Virus record (IMG/VR): IMGVR_UViG_3300038701_000560 | Location: 1-42,218 of that record | Reading direction: 5' to 3' (one strand) | DNA: 42,218 bases | DNA from: a virus | Shown here: positions 22,447 to 29,976 of the stretch, piece after piece | Position numbering within the stretch: position 1 is the stretch's first letter | How the letters are laid out: each line of letters begins with the position of its first letter | Notes under the pieces: model-generated | Seen by the model: the letters and a program-made list of their open reading frames with translations, nothing else | Database searches by the model: none | What the model was told of the DNA's origin: nothing | Translations under genes and position numbers: made by a program

Positions 22447-22959
22447 CTACCAGCCCAAGCCATCATCGCTTTTTGCTGGCTCGCTCTGCGCTTGCTGCTT
22501 TAGCGGCGCAACCTGCTGAACCCAATTCCCGCTTGCTGTTCCAGTCCCGTCCGACTTTTCAATCTCCCAAACCTCAAGGGTTAGTGCCATCGGTTTCATT
22601 GCGAGGTTGCTTTGCAGGTCTTGGTCTGTTGGCTTGCCTGTAACTTTCAACAATCCGCCTCCAGCGTTAGTTGCGATAGCCGCTAGCATGCGCTTTGCCT
22701 TATCAGCCTTTTTTGCTTCGCTAGACATAACTCGCACTTTTTGAAAAACCTTTCTGTTTTTATATTCAGCAGGCGCTAAAACAGTCCACTTGAGGCTAAT
22801 GTATTCATCCCCTTCATAGCTGTCCCATTTAGCCTCCTCACAAGCTGCCTTAACTTGCGTACCTGATGGTATAGGCTCAATGTCCCCTCCTCCAGTTGAA
22901 AAGTTACCGTCGCCAGTGGTTAGGTTGTCGTTACTATCTGATAAATTCCAAAATGACAT
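22447..22959 (-). CDS. Single-stranded DNA-binding protein-like (DUF669)
   Basis: 170 residues. MSFWNLSDSND... start, IPSGTQVKAACEEAKWDSYEGDEYISLKWTVLAP and KVFQKVRVMSSEAKKADKAKRMLAAIATNAGG match DUF669-type phage proteins, viewed as OB-fold SSBs. The C-terminus is acidic and ends in an aromatic residue (SDDGLGW), as in SSB tails that recruit partners. It lies two bases after the Sak4-like gene and precedes the exonuclease. Confidence 0.75.
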   Translation of the reverse strand: MSFWNLSDSNDNLTTGDGNFSTGGGDIEPIPSGTQVKAACEEAKWDSYEGDEYISLKWTVLAPAEYKNRKVFQKVRVMSSEAKKADKAKRMLAAIATNAGGGLLKVTGKPTDQDLQSNLAMKPMALTLEVWEIEKSDGTGTASGNWVQQVAPLKQQAQSEPAKSDDGLGW

Positions 22960-22961
22960 AA

Positions 22962-23726
22962 TTATTTACCTTCTTTTAATGATGGAACAAAACTTACAAG
23001 TGGGTTTTTGCCTAGCTCTACTGGTATATCCTCAGTAATGCCATAGCGATTCTTTGAGACATTTGCAGCGGTTGCATAACATACAAGCTGGCGACTTCCG
23101 TCGGATATTGCCTTTTTCCGCTCGCCGTCGCCAGTTGTAAATGTGGTCAACTTGATAAAACCAACAATGTCAGAGTCATCAACGTATGGCGCTACTGACT
23201 TTTTGCCTAAGCGCAAATTGTATCGGTTGTAAGGGTCTTGGTCTGGCAACTCAATCGTTTCTGTGTCAGCGTGACCGATAAAAACAACATGCATTTTTTT
23301 CCGCTCATTAAGTGCGCCGCACGCTTTACGAACGCGTTGATGCAATGCCGCCACTGCAGCTAATCCAGCGCCATATCCGCCTAGAGCCTGATTTATTGAC
23401 TTAGGTTTTTTAGGGTCGCTATCAATGATATGCTGAATAAATAAACGTTCCAAAGCGGTCACAGAATCAAGGACGATAGTCTTGTAATCGTGCTCCTCCT
23501 TTACGAGGGCAGCCAATTGGTTCCACAAATCGTCAACGGACGTTAGCACGGGAAACGCATCTGGTCGGTGTTGTTGTGGTATTGCCTGCAAACCATCCTC
23601 TGCACGAATAACGATTGGCTTTGGAAATGTTGCGGCGGTTGATGTTTTACCAAGCCCAGAATCGCCTAGCAGTGTTGCTATTACAGCGCGGTCTTTTGGT
23701 TTGGATACTGTTGATAGTAAAGACAT
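22962..23726 (-). CDS. Sak4-like RecA-fold ATPase (annealase)
   Basis: 254 residues. Walker A GDSGLGKTS (21-29), Walker B-like YKTIVLDSVTALE and VVFIGHAD are seen. This is the minimal RecA-core Sak4 type found beside phage SSB and exonuclease genes. It would promote annealing or strand exchange. It is the first gene behind the strong minus-strand promoter at 23761-23789. Confidence 0.78.
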   Translation of the reverse strand: MSLLSTVSKPKDRAVIATLLGDSGLGKTSTAATFPKPIVIRAEDGLQAIPQQHRPDAFPVLTSVDDLWNQLAALVKEEHDYKTIVLDSVTALERLFIQHIIDSDPKKPKSINQALGGYGAGLAAVAALHQRVRKACGALNERKKMHVVFIGHADTETIELPDQDPYNRYNLRLGKKSVAPYVDDSDIVGFIKLTTFTTGDGERKKAISDGSRQLVCYATAANVSKNRYGITEDIPVELGKNPLVSFVPSLKEGK

Positions 23727-23755
23727 TGCTTTCCTCCTCTTTCTCTCTTCAACGG

Positions 23756-23797
23756 TTGCAATACTAGTGATATTAAATTACTATGTCAACCACTAGT
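23756..23797. promoter_or_regulatory. Overlapping divergent promoters with shared inverted operator
   Basis: Minus: TTGACA (23789-23784), 17-bp spacer, TAGTAT (23766-23761). Plus: TTGCAA (23756-23761), 17-bp spacer, TACTAT (23779-23784). Each -35 overlaps the other -10. Inverted 7-mers ACTAGTG (23763-23769) and CACTAGT (23791-23797) frame the region and probably bind the XRE protein encoded at 23818. The promoters are mutually exclusive by geometry. Confidence 0.8.
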
Positions 23798-23817
23798 TTA
23801 CGAAAAGGGCGAAAAAA

Positions 23818-23988
23818 ATGTTAACCATAGAAGATATACAAGAAAAACTTAGGGATAGAAACTTGGCAGAAGTTGCTAGGGCGGCAGGTGTTACGCGCTC
23901 ATATATAAGCGCAATAGCAAGCGGAAAGCGAGTCAACCCAAGTTATGAGATGCTTAAAAAATTGAGTGAGGTACTACAGGGTGAGTAA
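23818..23988 (+). CDS. XRE-family helix-turn-helix mini-repressor
   Basis: 56 residues from ATG 23818. EDIQEKLRDRNLAEVARAAGVTRSYISAIASGKRVNPSYEMLKKLSEVLQ is a clear lambda-repressor-like HTH without an effector domain. The SD region is AAAGGGCG. It lies just after the divergent promoter and its inverted operator, so autoregulation and control of the recombination operon are inferred, in a Cro-like way. Its end overlaps the primase-helicase start. Confidence 0.82.
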   Translation: MLTIEDIQEKLRDRNLAEVARAAGVTRSYISAIASGKRVNPSYEMLKKLSEVLQGE

Positions 23989-26224
23989 TCAATACGACTT
24001 TATAGAAGAAGGATACAGGATATTTGGACTATATGGCGCAGACGAAAAAGGGAGCTGCGAATGCGGGAATGAAGATTGCGAGGCGGCATATAAACACCCA
24101 AGGGCTTCTAATTGGCAACATACGCCAGAATGGTCAGACGAACAACTAGACTGCATGGACGAGATGGGACACTTTGCCACAGGATACGGAGTTCTGGTTT
24201 CTGGCCTGCTTGTTGTAGATGTAGATGCACGCAACGGTGGCGTTGATTCATTCAGCAAGCTATGCAAAGACTTAGGATGCGACTTACTAAGCGAATCAGG
24301 CTTAGTTGTAAAAACTGGCAGCGGCAACGGCTCTATGCACTTGTATTTTAAAAATGACGGCAGCGCACTAAAGCAGCATCATGAAAAGTACGAAGGCATA
24401 GACTTCAAATCCAGCGGTTTTGTTGTTGGTCCGTCTTCGCTGCACAAGAGCGGAATAGCTTACGAAGTGATGCATGGCTCGCCTGCCAACATAAGTGAAG
24501 CGCCTGCGTCCTTGATTGATTTGCTAAAAAAACCAGAATCATATCGCGCCCATACGTCGCGTGGCGTTATAGATATGACGCAGAAACAGTGTAAGGAGAT
24601 ACTTTCTCACATATCAGCCGACGTTGACTATGATACATGGATACGTTGCGGCATGGCTATTCATCATACGTTTGATGGTGACGGGCTAGAGATTTGGGAT
24701 GAATGGAGCGCAACAGGCAGTAAATACAGCAGCTTTGACAATATACAGCGCCACTGGCATTCATTCGGAAAGTGCAGCAACCCCGTACAAATGGGTACAC
24801 TAATACATTACGCAGAAGAAGGAGGGTATAAACAGCCGGTCGAATTTGAATATGTTGACGACGCGCCAGCAGGCAGTGCGCCAATCGTCGACCTAAAGCG
24901 CCCACCTGGTTTAGTGGGTGAATTGGCGCAATGGATAAACAATGGCGCAAGGTACAAGCGTGAAAACTTAGCGGTAGCGGCATCACTACAGGCTGTAGGT
25001 AATATAGCAGGGCTAAAATACATAGATTCACGCGATGGCATGACAGCTAACATGATTAGTTTTTGCGTGGCTGGCTCATCGACTGGTAAAGAGCATATAC
25101 AGCAATGTTTTGCTGATTGCCTACGCGCCTCAGGGTTAATCGACGCGATGCATGGCGGCATCAAGTCAGAGCAAGAGATAGTTAGAAACCTAACAAGACA
25201 TCAAGCGGCTTTTTACTCAATAGATGAAATGGGCTTGGTTCTGCGCAAAATTATGAACAGTCGTAACGCATCATATTTAGAGGGCGTTATCGGCCTTATC
25301 ATGAGTGCGTACAGTAAGGCCGACTCATTCCTGCCAGTCAGTGGTGATGTAAAAGAAACCTTGAAGGCAGAATTAAAAAATGAGCTTGCTGCGTGCCAAA
25401 AGCGCATAGACGAAAACGAGGACAAAAGCGGCATTGCAGAGCGCAGAATGACACAAATACAGCACGCGCTTAATAACATTGCGAGCGGCATAGAGTCGCC
25501 ATTTTTGTCTGTAATTGGTTATACAACGCCAGTTACATTCAACAGCCTGATAGATTTTGAGACAGCAACGAATGGCTTTTTATCTCGCGCCATGATTTTC
25601 GACGAGCCAGAGACGAACCCAAAGCCAAATAAAAAACGCACAGAACGAAAATTACCGTCGCATTTAGAAGCGCAACTTAGCCAGCTATATGCTATGGGCG
25701 AATACAGCATTATGGGAGGAGAGCGTATTGAGCATTACGGAGAAAAGGCGCCAATTGGTACGACTGCTGACGCCAACGCACGACTAGACGAGATTATAGA
25801 TGAGTTCTGGGATATGGCAGAGGATGCAAAAGACAACGGCCTAGAGGCTATACCGCGTCGCGGATACGAACTATGCGCCAAGGTTAGCTTTGTACTAGCT
25901 ATACCTGAGGGAGTGCGCACGGTTGAGCATGTAGAGTGGGCCTATGCTTTAGCAAAAGAGGACTGCAAAAGAAAGATGCGCCTGGCGCTTTCTAACATCA
26001 CAAAAGAGGATGCACCAAGCGATTCGATAGCGGTAAAAGTGCAGGATATTTTAGAAAATAGCGACGATGGAGAAACCGAGGGAGTAATTTTTAACCGATG
26101 CAGACCACACAAAAAAGAGGAGGTTAAAAACGTGATTGATAAACTTATCGAGAAAGGATTAATAAAAACGATTGAAAAAGAGCATCCTAAAACAAAAAAA
26201 CGATTTAAAAGGTATTATATCTAA
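23981..26224 (+). CDS. Prim-Pol primase fused to helicase-like ATPase
   Basis: 747 residues from GTG 23981, with GAGG nine bases upstream; an in-frame GTG at 23966 is the alternative. N-terminus has a Cys cluster (CECGNEDC), the Prim-Pol metal motif VVDVDAR (80-82 Asp-x-Asp), SGNGSMHLYF and GIDFKSSGFVVGP. A PriCT-like region follows (YDTWIRCGMAIHH). The C-terminal half resembles DUF3987 ATPases, with a Walker A-like GSSTGKEH at about 365 and SIDEMG. It should initiate DNA replication, and a likely origin lies immediately downstream. Confidence 0.82.
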   Translation: MSNQYDFIEEGYRIFGLYGADEKGSCECGNEDCEAAYKHPRASNWQHTPEWSDEQLDCMDEMGHFATGYGVLVSGLLVVDVDARNGGVDSFSKLCKDLGCDLLSESGLVVKTGSGNGSMHLYFKNDGSALKQHHEKYEGIDFKSSGFVVGPSSLHKSGIAYEVMHGSPANISEAPASLIDLLKKPESYRAHTSRGVIDMTQKQCKEILSHISADVDYDTWIRCGMAIHHTFDGDGLEIWDEWSATGSKYSSFDNIQRHWHSFGKCSNPVQMGTLIHYAEEGGYKQPVEFEYVDDAPAGSAPIVDLKRPPGLVGELAQWINNGARYKRENLAVAASLQAVGNIAGLKYIDSRDGMTANMISFCVAGSSTGKEHIQQCFADCLRASGLIDAMHGGIKSEQEIVRNLTRHQAAFYSIDEMGLVLRKIMNSRNASYLEGVIGLIMSAYSKADSFLPVSGDVKETLKAELKNELAACQKRIDENEDKSGIAERRMTQIQHALNNIASGIESPFLSVIGYTTPVTFNSLIDFETATNGFLSRAMIFDEPETNPKPNKKRTERKLPSHLEAQLSQLYAMGEYSIMGGERIEHYGEKAPIGTTADANARLDEIIDEFWDMAEDAKDNGLEAIPRRGYELCAKVSFVLAIPEGVRTVEHVEWAYALAKEDCKRKMRLALSNITKEDAPSDSIAVKVQDILENSDDGETEGVIFNRCRPHKKEEVKNVIDKLIEKGLIKTIEKEHPKTKKRFKRYYI

Positions 26225-26236
26225 TACGTAAAATTA

Positions 26237-26256
26237 CCCGCTTCGGCGGGTTTTTT
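26237..26256 (+). terminator. Intrinsic terminator after the primase-helicase gene
   Basis: CCCGC (26237-26241), TTCG loop, GCGGG (26246-26250), then TTTTTT. It starts 12 bases after the stop codon. Confidence 0.9.
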
Positions 26257-26280
26257 GTTGGTCTTTGCTTATTTTGGGCT

Positions 26281-26564
26281 TCATAATAGTAGGATAGTTT
26301 TAAGGATAGTGAGAAAAAATCCTTATAAATCATAATGCTTAGTAGAATAGTAGAATAGTAGTAATAGATATAAATAAATATATAAAAATACACAAAAAAC
26401 ACATCCTAATAAGTATAAAATTTAATACTAGTATAATATAAAGTTACTTATACATTGTTTTTAAGTAAATAAAAAATATATATCTATAACTAATCTACTA
26501 TTCTACTATTATATATATATCTATATGTATTATAAAGGTTTTTTGGATAGTGAGGCTTCACTAT
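26281..26564. other. AT-rich, repeat-bearing region, candidate replication origin
   Basis: About 280 bases are very AT-rich and non-coding. Direct AGGATAGT copies lie at the left (26291 onward), AATAGTAG units near 26340-26365 recur in inverted form near 26490-26512, and ATAGTGA/TCACTAT forms a 7-bp hairpin at 26547-26564. Position between the primase gene and the early promoter fits an origin with an unwinding element. No gene is seen here. Confidence 0.45.
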
Positions 26565-26581
26565 TTTATAACTATTCAAAC

Positions 26582-26657
26582 CAACTCCTCCGACCAGCTA
26601 TTTAAATCAACAATAAGTGTTGACACTACACGCATAAGTGCTATGATGTATACATCA
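26582..26657 (+). promoter_or_regulatory. Strong early promoter with operator site D and a 14-bp palindrome
   Basis: TTGACA (26620-26625), a 16-bp spacer and TATGAT (26642-26647) form a near-consensus sigma-70 promoter. TGATGTATACATCA (26644-26657), a perfect 14-bp palindrome, overlaps the -10 box and start point. A member of the 19-bp regulator family lies upstream at 26582-26600 with an intact ACCAG half-site. Confidence 0.8.
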
Positions 26658-26676
26658 ACAACGGGAGAGAAAAGAA

Positions 26677-26844
26677 ATGACTAAAGCAAAATTTAAAACA
26701 GCAATTAAGCAGCACATGAAAAAATATAACTTCACACTTGAACAAGCTATTTGGTCAGCGAAAAAGATGCAACCTGAGTATGTAGAGGTTATAGCTTTGG
26801 CAGAGTTGGATTTATTAGCTGATGAAATGTTAGGTCGCCTATAA
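26677..26844 (+). CDS. Small basic early protein
   Basis: 55 residues from ATG 26677, first gene behind the early promoter; SD is GGGAGAG. Basic N-terminus (MTKAKFKTAIKQHMKKYNF), helical acidic end (LAELDLLADEMLGRL). Stop overlaps the next start (TAATG). Position suggests an early regulatory or host-takeover protein; family not recognised. Confidence 0.6.
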   Translation: MTKAKFKTAIKQHMKKYNFTLEQAIWSAKKMQPEYVEVIALAELDLLADEMLGRL

Positions 26845-26996
26845 TGGCGGCCTTTGACAAGATGCCTGAAAATAGGACAAGAAAAGAGCATTTGCAGACA
26901 ATAAAGTCTCTGAAAATGCACTCACCTAAATCGGTATACACATACTGGCTAAGATACTGCCCTAGAATCTCAAAAAAGGTTATTGAGGAAATTTAA
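26844..26996 (+). CDS. Small basic early protein, HTH-like
   Basis: 50 residues, coupled to the previous gene (TAATG). MAAFDKMPENRTRKEHLQTI and SPKSVYTYWLRYCPRISKKV could form a small helical DNA- or RNA-binding fold. The stop abuts the next GTG. Unknown. Confidence 0.5.
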   Translation: MAAFDKMPENRTRKEHLQTIKSLKMHSPKSVYTYWLRYCPRISKKVIEEI

Positions 26997-27320
26997 GTGA
27001 ACAATCAAGATATATTAAAAAATGCACCAGAGGGTGCAACGCATGTGGATGATGTCTCTGAGTACTGGATTCTTACGGATTCGCCAAAAAATACATCTAT
27101 GGCATGGATTAAAGGTAAGGGATGGAGGCCCATGCTTGATATAAACGGCTATTTTTTCCGATCCTTAGATGATATGCGGAAAATAGAGGAGTTAAAGAGC
27201 AATATTGACTCTGGGGCTGATAGGTTTGTTTTGTGGGCCAAGGCTAATAAGGCGGTGGACTGCAAGTCTGCATTATTCATCCACGCTCTAAAAGTTGCTT
27301 ATGACAGGAGAAAACTATGA
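26997..27320 (+). CDS. APEGA-type early protein, copy 1
   Basis: 107 residues from GTG 26997, SD GAGGAAA. The N-terminus ILKNAPEGATHVDDVSEYWI, with aromatic W/Y residues following (AWIKGKGWRPM), is shared in outline with the gene at 27504. Such small APEGAT-motif proteins are common in phage early regions but have no assigned function that I know. Confidence 0.6.
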   Translation: MNNQDILKNAPEGATHVDDVSEYWILTDSPKNTSMAWIKGKGWRPMLDINGYFFRSLDDMRKIEELKSNIDSGADRFVLWAKANKAVDCKSALFIHALKVAYDRRKL

Positions 27321-27511
27321 CCCCCCTAAAACAACTCACAGACGAAACGAAAAGCAACGCGGCAAATGCTAAGGCGTTAAACCTTCACCCTCACCAACTT
27401 AAACGGTGGCTCGATAACGATGCGCATGTTAACCAGGCGGGCGATGTTTATATTCGGACTAAGGGTAAACTAACAAAACGCCCACATGGTGAAGGAGAGA
27501 GTGATGAGTGA
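27317..27511 (+). CDS. Small HTH-like protein
   Basis: 64 residues, ATGA overlap with the preceding gene. TKSNAANAKALNLHPHQLKRWLDNDAHVNQAGDVYIRTKGKL looks like a helix-turn-helix followed by a small beta wing, as in short phage regulators. It overlaps the next gene by eight bases. Another candidate for binding one of the operator families. Confidence 0.6.
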   Translation: MTPLKQLTDETKSNAANAKALNLHPHQLKRWLDNDAHVNQAGDVYIRTKGKLTKRPHGEGESDE

Positions 27512-27953
27512 TATTAATAAGTTATTTGAACATGCACCAGAGGGTGCGGTGGATTTGAGGAAGACGGACCTTTATGGGTGTCTACAATGGTTTAATGATG
27601 AAAATCAATGGTGGGATAGTCGCGATAAAACATGGAACAATTCTCACCTTAAGCATACAACCATAGCCACACGACCTGAGCCACGCAAAACGGTTGCGGA
27701 TGCGGTTGAGGCTAAGAGTGAGCCTAAGTGGACGTATAAAACAAAAAGTGGATATACATGTCGTATAATTCATGAAAACGAAGGACATGCTTGGATAAAA
27801 TACAAGGATTTACCTTCTAACCTGATAGTCCCTATGTCAGACCTAAAACCCATCAAGCCAACAATCACAGAGTCACAAGCGTGGCAACTAGTGTCAGATA
27901 ATGGCGCGATTCCTAGCTTTATTGAACGAAATTACAATGTAGTAAAAGACTAA
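27504..27953 (+). CDS. APEGA-type early protein, copy 2
   Basis: 149 residues from ATG 27504 (SD GGAGAG); a GTG at 27486 is open but less well placed. LFEHAPEGAVDLRKTDLYGCLQWF... WWDSRDKTW parallels the N-terminus of the 26997 product. The C-terminal part (YKTKSGYTCRIIHENEGHAWIKYKDLPSNLIVPMSDLKPI) looks like a small beta-barrel. Function unknown. Confidence 0.6.
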   Translation: MSDINKLFEHAPEGAVDLRKTDLYGCLQWFNDENQWWDSRDKTWNNSHLKHTTIATRPEPRKTVADAVEAKSEPKWTYKTKSGYTCRIIHENEGHAWIKYKDLPSNLIVPMSDLKPIKPTITESQAWQLVSDNGAIPSFIERNYNVVKD

Positions 27954-27997
27954 ACACATCCGACCACCTTTCCTGTTGTTTGTGGTAAGGTGGTTTT
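27952..27997 (+). promoter_or_regulatory. Operator site G overlapping a terminator-like hairpin
   Basis: A degenerate member of the 19-bp family (27952-27970, with CCGACCAC) forms the left arm of an 8-bp stem: ACCACCTT (27963-27970) and AAGGTGGT (27987-27994), followed by a short T-run. It lies between the APEGA gene and the PAPS-reductase-like gene, so it may end one transcript or control the next. Confidence 0.5.
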
Positions 27998-28008
27998 AGG
28001 AGGGTATT

Positions 28009-28920
28009 ATGAAACATTGTTATAAATCTAGACCATCAATACAAACCGCTTGGCAGGATATGGGCAGTCAATACAAGGTTTTAATGGCTGGAATGGGTGA
28101 CGACACTGCCATGCTTATTGCTGAATTGTACGAGAGGGGGTACGAGCCAGACGAAATTGTTTTTTGTGATACAGGTTCAGAATTTCCTCACACGTACAAA
28201 TTTATAGAGTACCTGAAGAAATGGATTGAAGGTAAGAAATGGTCAAAGTTGACAATTCTCAGAAAGTTCGACAAATTAAAAAAGCCAATGAGCGTAATTA
28301 GCATGTGTGTTGATGGTGATACATTGCCAGCGGCAGCGTTTGGGTCTCCTTCGTGCTCAATGAAGTTTAAAAAGGACGTTGCTGACGTTTATTTTAATTC
28401 TAACACTGAATGTTTGAGGTCTTGGGGTGTGGGAAAGTCAGGGGCAAGACTAAACACTTACAAAGGCAAAGTTTTAAGAATGGTTGGGATAAATGCAGAT
28501 GAGCCAATACGCGAGGCAAAATGGAGGGAGGAACACAAGTACGTCCAGATATTTCCTCTTTACGATTGGGGGATTGGAGAGCTAGAGTCTACCGCTGTTG
28601 AAAGGGTTGGGCTGTACTACCCAGGAAAGTCATCATGTGTAATATGTCCAAACCTTACACATTCAGAAATAGCAATGCTAAACGAGGATTACCCAGAAAT
28701 ATACAATGCAGCCTTAAAAATAGAGGATAACTATAGGAGGAAAAACTTAGTTAAGAGTGATCAAGTTGATATGTTTGGTGCAGAAAGTTACAACAATACA
28801 GTCGTTGGGCTTGGTGGATTAAAGGGAAAAACATGGGATCAAATGCTATCAGAATATAAGGCAAACCCAAGGAAATATAGAATAATGACAGACAAAAAGC
28901 CATGTGACTGTGGTCACTAG
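28009..28920 (+). CDS. PAPS reductase/DndC-like adenine-nucleotide alpha-hydrolase
   Basis: 303 residues. A PP-loop-like stretch VLMAGMGDDTAMLIAELYERG (about 24-44) replaces the usual SGGxDS with GMGDDT. VFCDTGSEFPHTYKFIEYL, MRMVGINADEPIREAKW-type segment, and CVICPN (about 215-220) plus a terminal CDCGH supply Cys pairs for a possible Fe-S or zinc site. Phage members of this superfamily are thought to modify DNA or handle sulfur, but the substrate is unknown. SD AGGAGGG is strong. Confidence 0.75.
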   Translation: MKHCYKSRPSIQTAWQDMGSQYKVLMAGMGDDTAMLIAELYERGYEPDEIVFCDTGSEFPHTYKFIEYLKKWIEGKKWSKLTILRKFDKLKKPMSVISMCVDGDTLPAAAFGSPSCSMKFKKDVADVYFNSNTECLRSWGVGKSGARLNTYKGKVLRMVGINADEPIREAKWREEHKYVQIFPLYDWGIGELESTAVERVGLYYPGKSSCVICPNLTHSEIAMLNEDYPEIYNAALKIEDNYRRKNLVKSDQVDMFGAESYNNTVVGLGGLKGKTWDQMLSEYKANPRKYRIMTDKKPCDCGH

Positions 28921-28928
28921 GAGGATTT

Positions 28929-29444
28929 ATGAAACTAGAAGTAGGCGAGTACGTAGAGCGCAAAGAGTTTACGCTTGATGAGATGAAGTTGTTGGCTGGG
29001 GCTAATGGTGGCAAGCAAGATCTCTTTGCTTTCTGTAATACGTATTATGGTGAATGGGATGGTTTTGGATTAGTCTCAAAGCCCCGTATGAAGGCAAACG
29101 TAACCGAAAAATACAAGCAATGGCTAAAGGAGAATAACGTGAAAGAATTTACTAAGAATGATTTGAAAGATGGAATGGTTGTGACTCATCGGAATGGAGC
29201 CATGGGAGTGATGTTTGGTGGTAACGCTTGGGAGCTACCTGACTTTGAGTATGAGGTTGATTTTAGTTATTGCAAGGATGACCTAACAAATCAGGAGATG
29301 GATGATTTCGACATAATCAAAGTCGAATATATGGGCGATGTTCTGTGGGAGCGCAAAGAACAGCGTAAAAAAGTCAAGATAGGCGAAAATGAATACTACG
29401 AGGACGAACTGAGCGAGGCACTATCAAAGATTAAGCCAGTCTAG
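28929..29444 (+). CDS. Two-part early protein, unknown
   Basis: 171 residues, strong SD (AGGAGG). Residues about 1-60 (EFTLDEMKLLAGANGGKQDLFAFC...) look like one helical module. From about 70 the KEFTKNDLKDGMVVTHRNGAMGVMF block resembles small phage proteins that carry a DGMVVxxRNG beta motif. The C-terminus is acidic. It follows the PAPS-like gene by eight bases and is likely co-transcribed. No function assigned. Confidence 0.6.
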   Translation: MKLEVGEYVERKEFTLDEMKLLAGANGGKQDLFAFCNTYYGEWDGFGLVSKPRMKANVTEKYKQWLKENNVKEFTKNDLKDGMVVTHRNGAMGVMFGGNAWELPDFEYEVDFSYCKDDLTNQEMDDFDIIKVEYMGDVLWERKEQRKKVKIGENEYYEDELSEALSKIKPV

Positions 29445-29477
29445 GTATACTTACTCAAAAAAAACGGATTGAATACG

Positions 29478-29615
29478 GTGACGAGCTTTGTAGTAACGCT
29501 AACGACGGGTAAGCAGTTTACTGTTATCACAAATGACGGTGCCGAGCGCCTTAAGCAAACGATTGAGAAAACCAGGCGACTTGGTGAAGTCGCTAAAATA
29601 GAAAGGGTTGGATAA
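29478..29615 (+). CDS. Small early protein, unknown
   Basis: 45 residues if started at GTG 29478, or 48 from TTG 29469; no clear SD for either. TSFVVTLTTGKQFTVITNDGAERLKQTIEKTRRLGEVAKIERV is a neat beta-hairpin plus helix plus strand. The stop overlaps the ATG of the next micro-gene (TAATG), which favours translation. Confidence 0.45.
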   Translation: MTSFVVTLTTGKQFTVITNDGAERLKQTIEKTRRLGEVAKIERVG

Positions 29616-29701
29616 TGAGAAAAATAATGATTTACACAGGCCTAATATACATAGCTTGCTTCACGATATGCGCTGCAATGCTTTACTTGATATACGTATG
29701 A
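29615..29701 (+). CDS. 28-residue membrane peptide
   Basis: Coupled through TAATG to the previous frame, with AGAAAGGG as possible SD. MRKIMIYTGLIYIACFTI... AAMLYLIYV is a single membrane helix with a basic start. The stop codon is part of operator site C. Confidence 0.45.
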   Translation: MRKIMIYTGLIYIACFTICAAMLYLIYV

Positions 29702-29715
29702 GGTCAGACCAGTTA
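29697..29715 (+). promoter_or_regulatory. Operator site C
   Basis: TATGAGGTCAGACCAGTTA, with an intact ACCAGTTA half and a partly matching left half. Downstream TTGACG (29720-29725) and TAATCT (29743-29748) at 17-bp spacing could be a weak promoter for the tRNA and RNA region. The site-to-box distance differs from sites A and B. Confidence 0.5.
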
Positions 29716-29785
29716 TTCCTTGACGTATGATTATGTAGCGACTAATCTAAACAGGAATCACTTTGACAGTTGGGAAAACAACCCT

Positions 29786-29865
29786 AGCCGCTTAATTGCG
29801 GCTTTGTAGGTGCCAGACCTGCAAGCTGGTAGTTTATTTTAAATGCCCCACGCAGTTTGTGGGGC
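29786..29865 (+). terminator. Two strong stem-loops upstream of the tRNA
   Basis: AGCCGC/GCGGCT (29786-29791 with 29798-29803) is followed by TTTG, a terminator-like but short T-run. GCCCCAC/GTGGGGC (29845-29851 with 29859-29865) has no T-run and may be a processing or barrier structure. No gene is seen from 29716 to 29897. Confidence 0.5.
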
Positions 29866-29898
29866 GATTCACTCACGATACGAGTGCGTATTCATCTG

Positions 29899-29971
29899 AT
29901 GATTGTAGCTCAGTTGGTAGAGCGTGCCACTGATAAAGGCAGCGTCGCTGGTTCGAGTCCAGCCATTCATC
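29899..29971 (+). tRNA. tRNA-Ile (anticodon GAT)
   Basis: A cloverleaf can be drawn: acceptor ATGATTG/CATTCAT, D-arm GCTC...GAGC, anticodon loop CTGATAA, variable GCGTC and T-arm GCTGG TTCGAGT CCAGC. The acceptor has one T-T mismatch and the anticodon stem ends in an A-A mismatch. CCA is not encoded and the discriminator would be C, unusual for tRNA-Ile. The 3-prime acceptor sequence ATTCATC also occurs just upstream (29890-29896). Confidence 0.82.
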
Positions 29972-29976
29972 AGTTG

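Noticed and set aside
26339-26370. Repeats near the primase gene as a CRISPR array
   Set aside because: Units are short, AT-rich and without regular spacers; they fit an origin-like region better.
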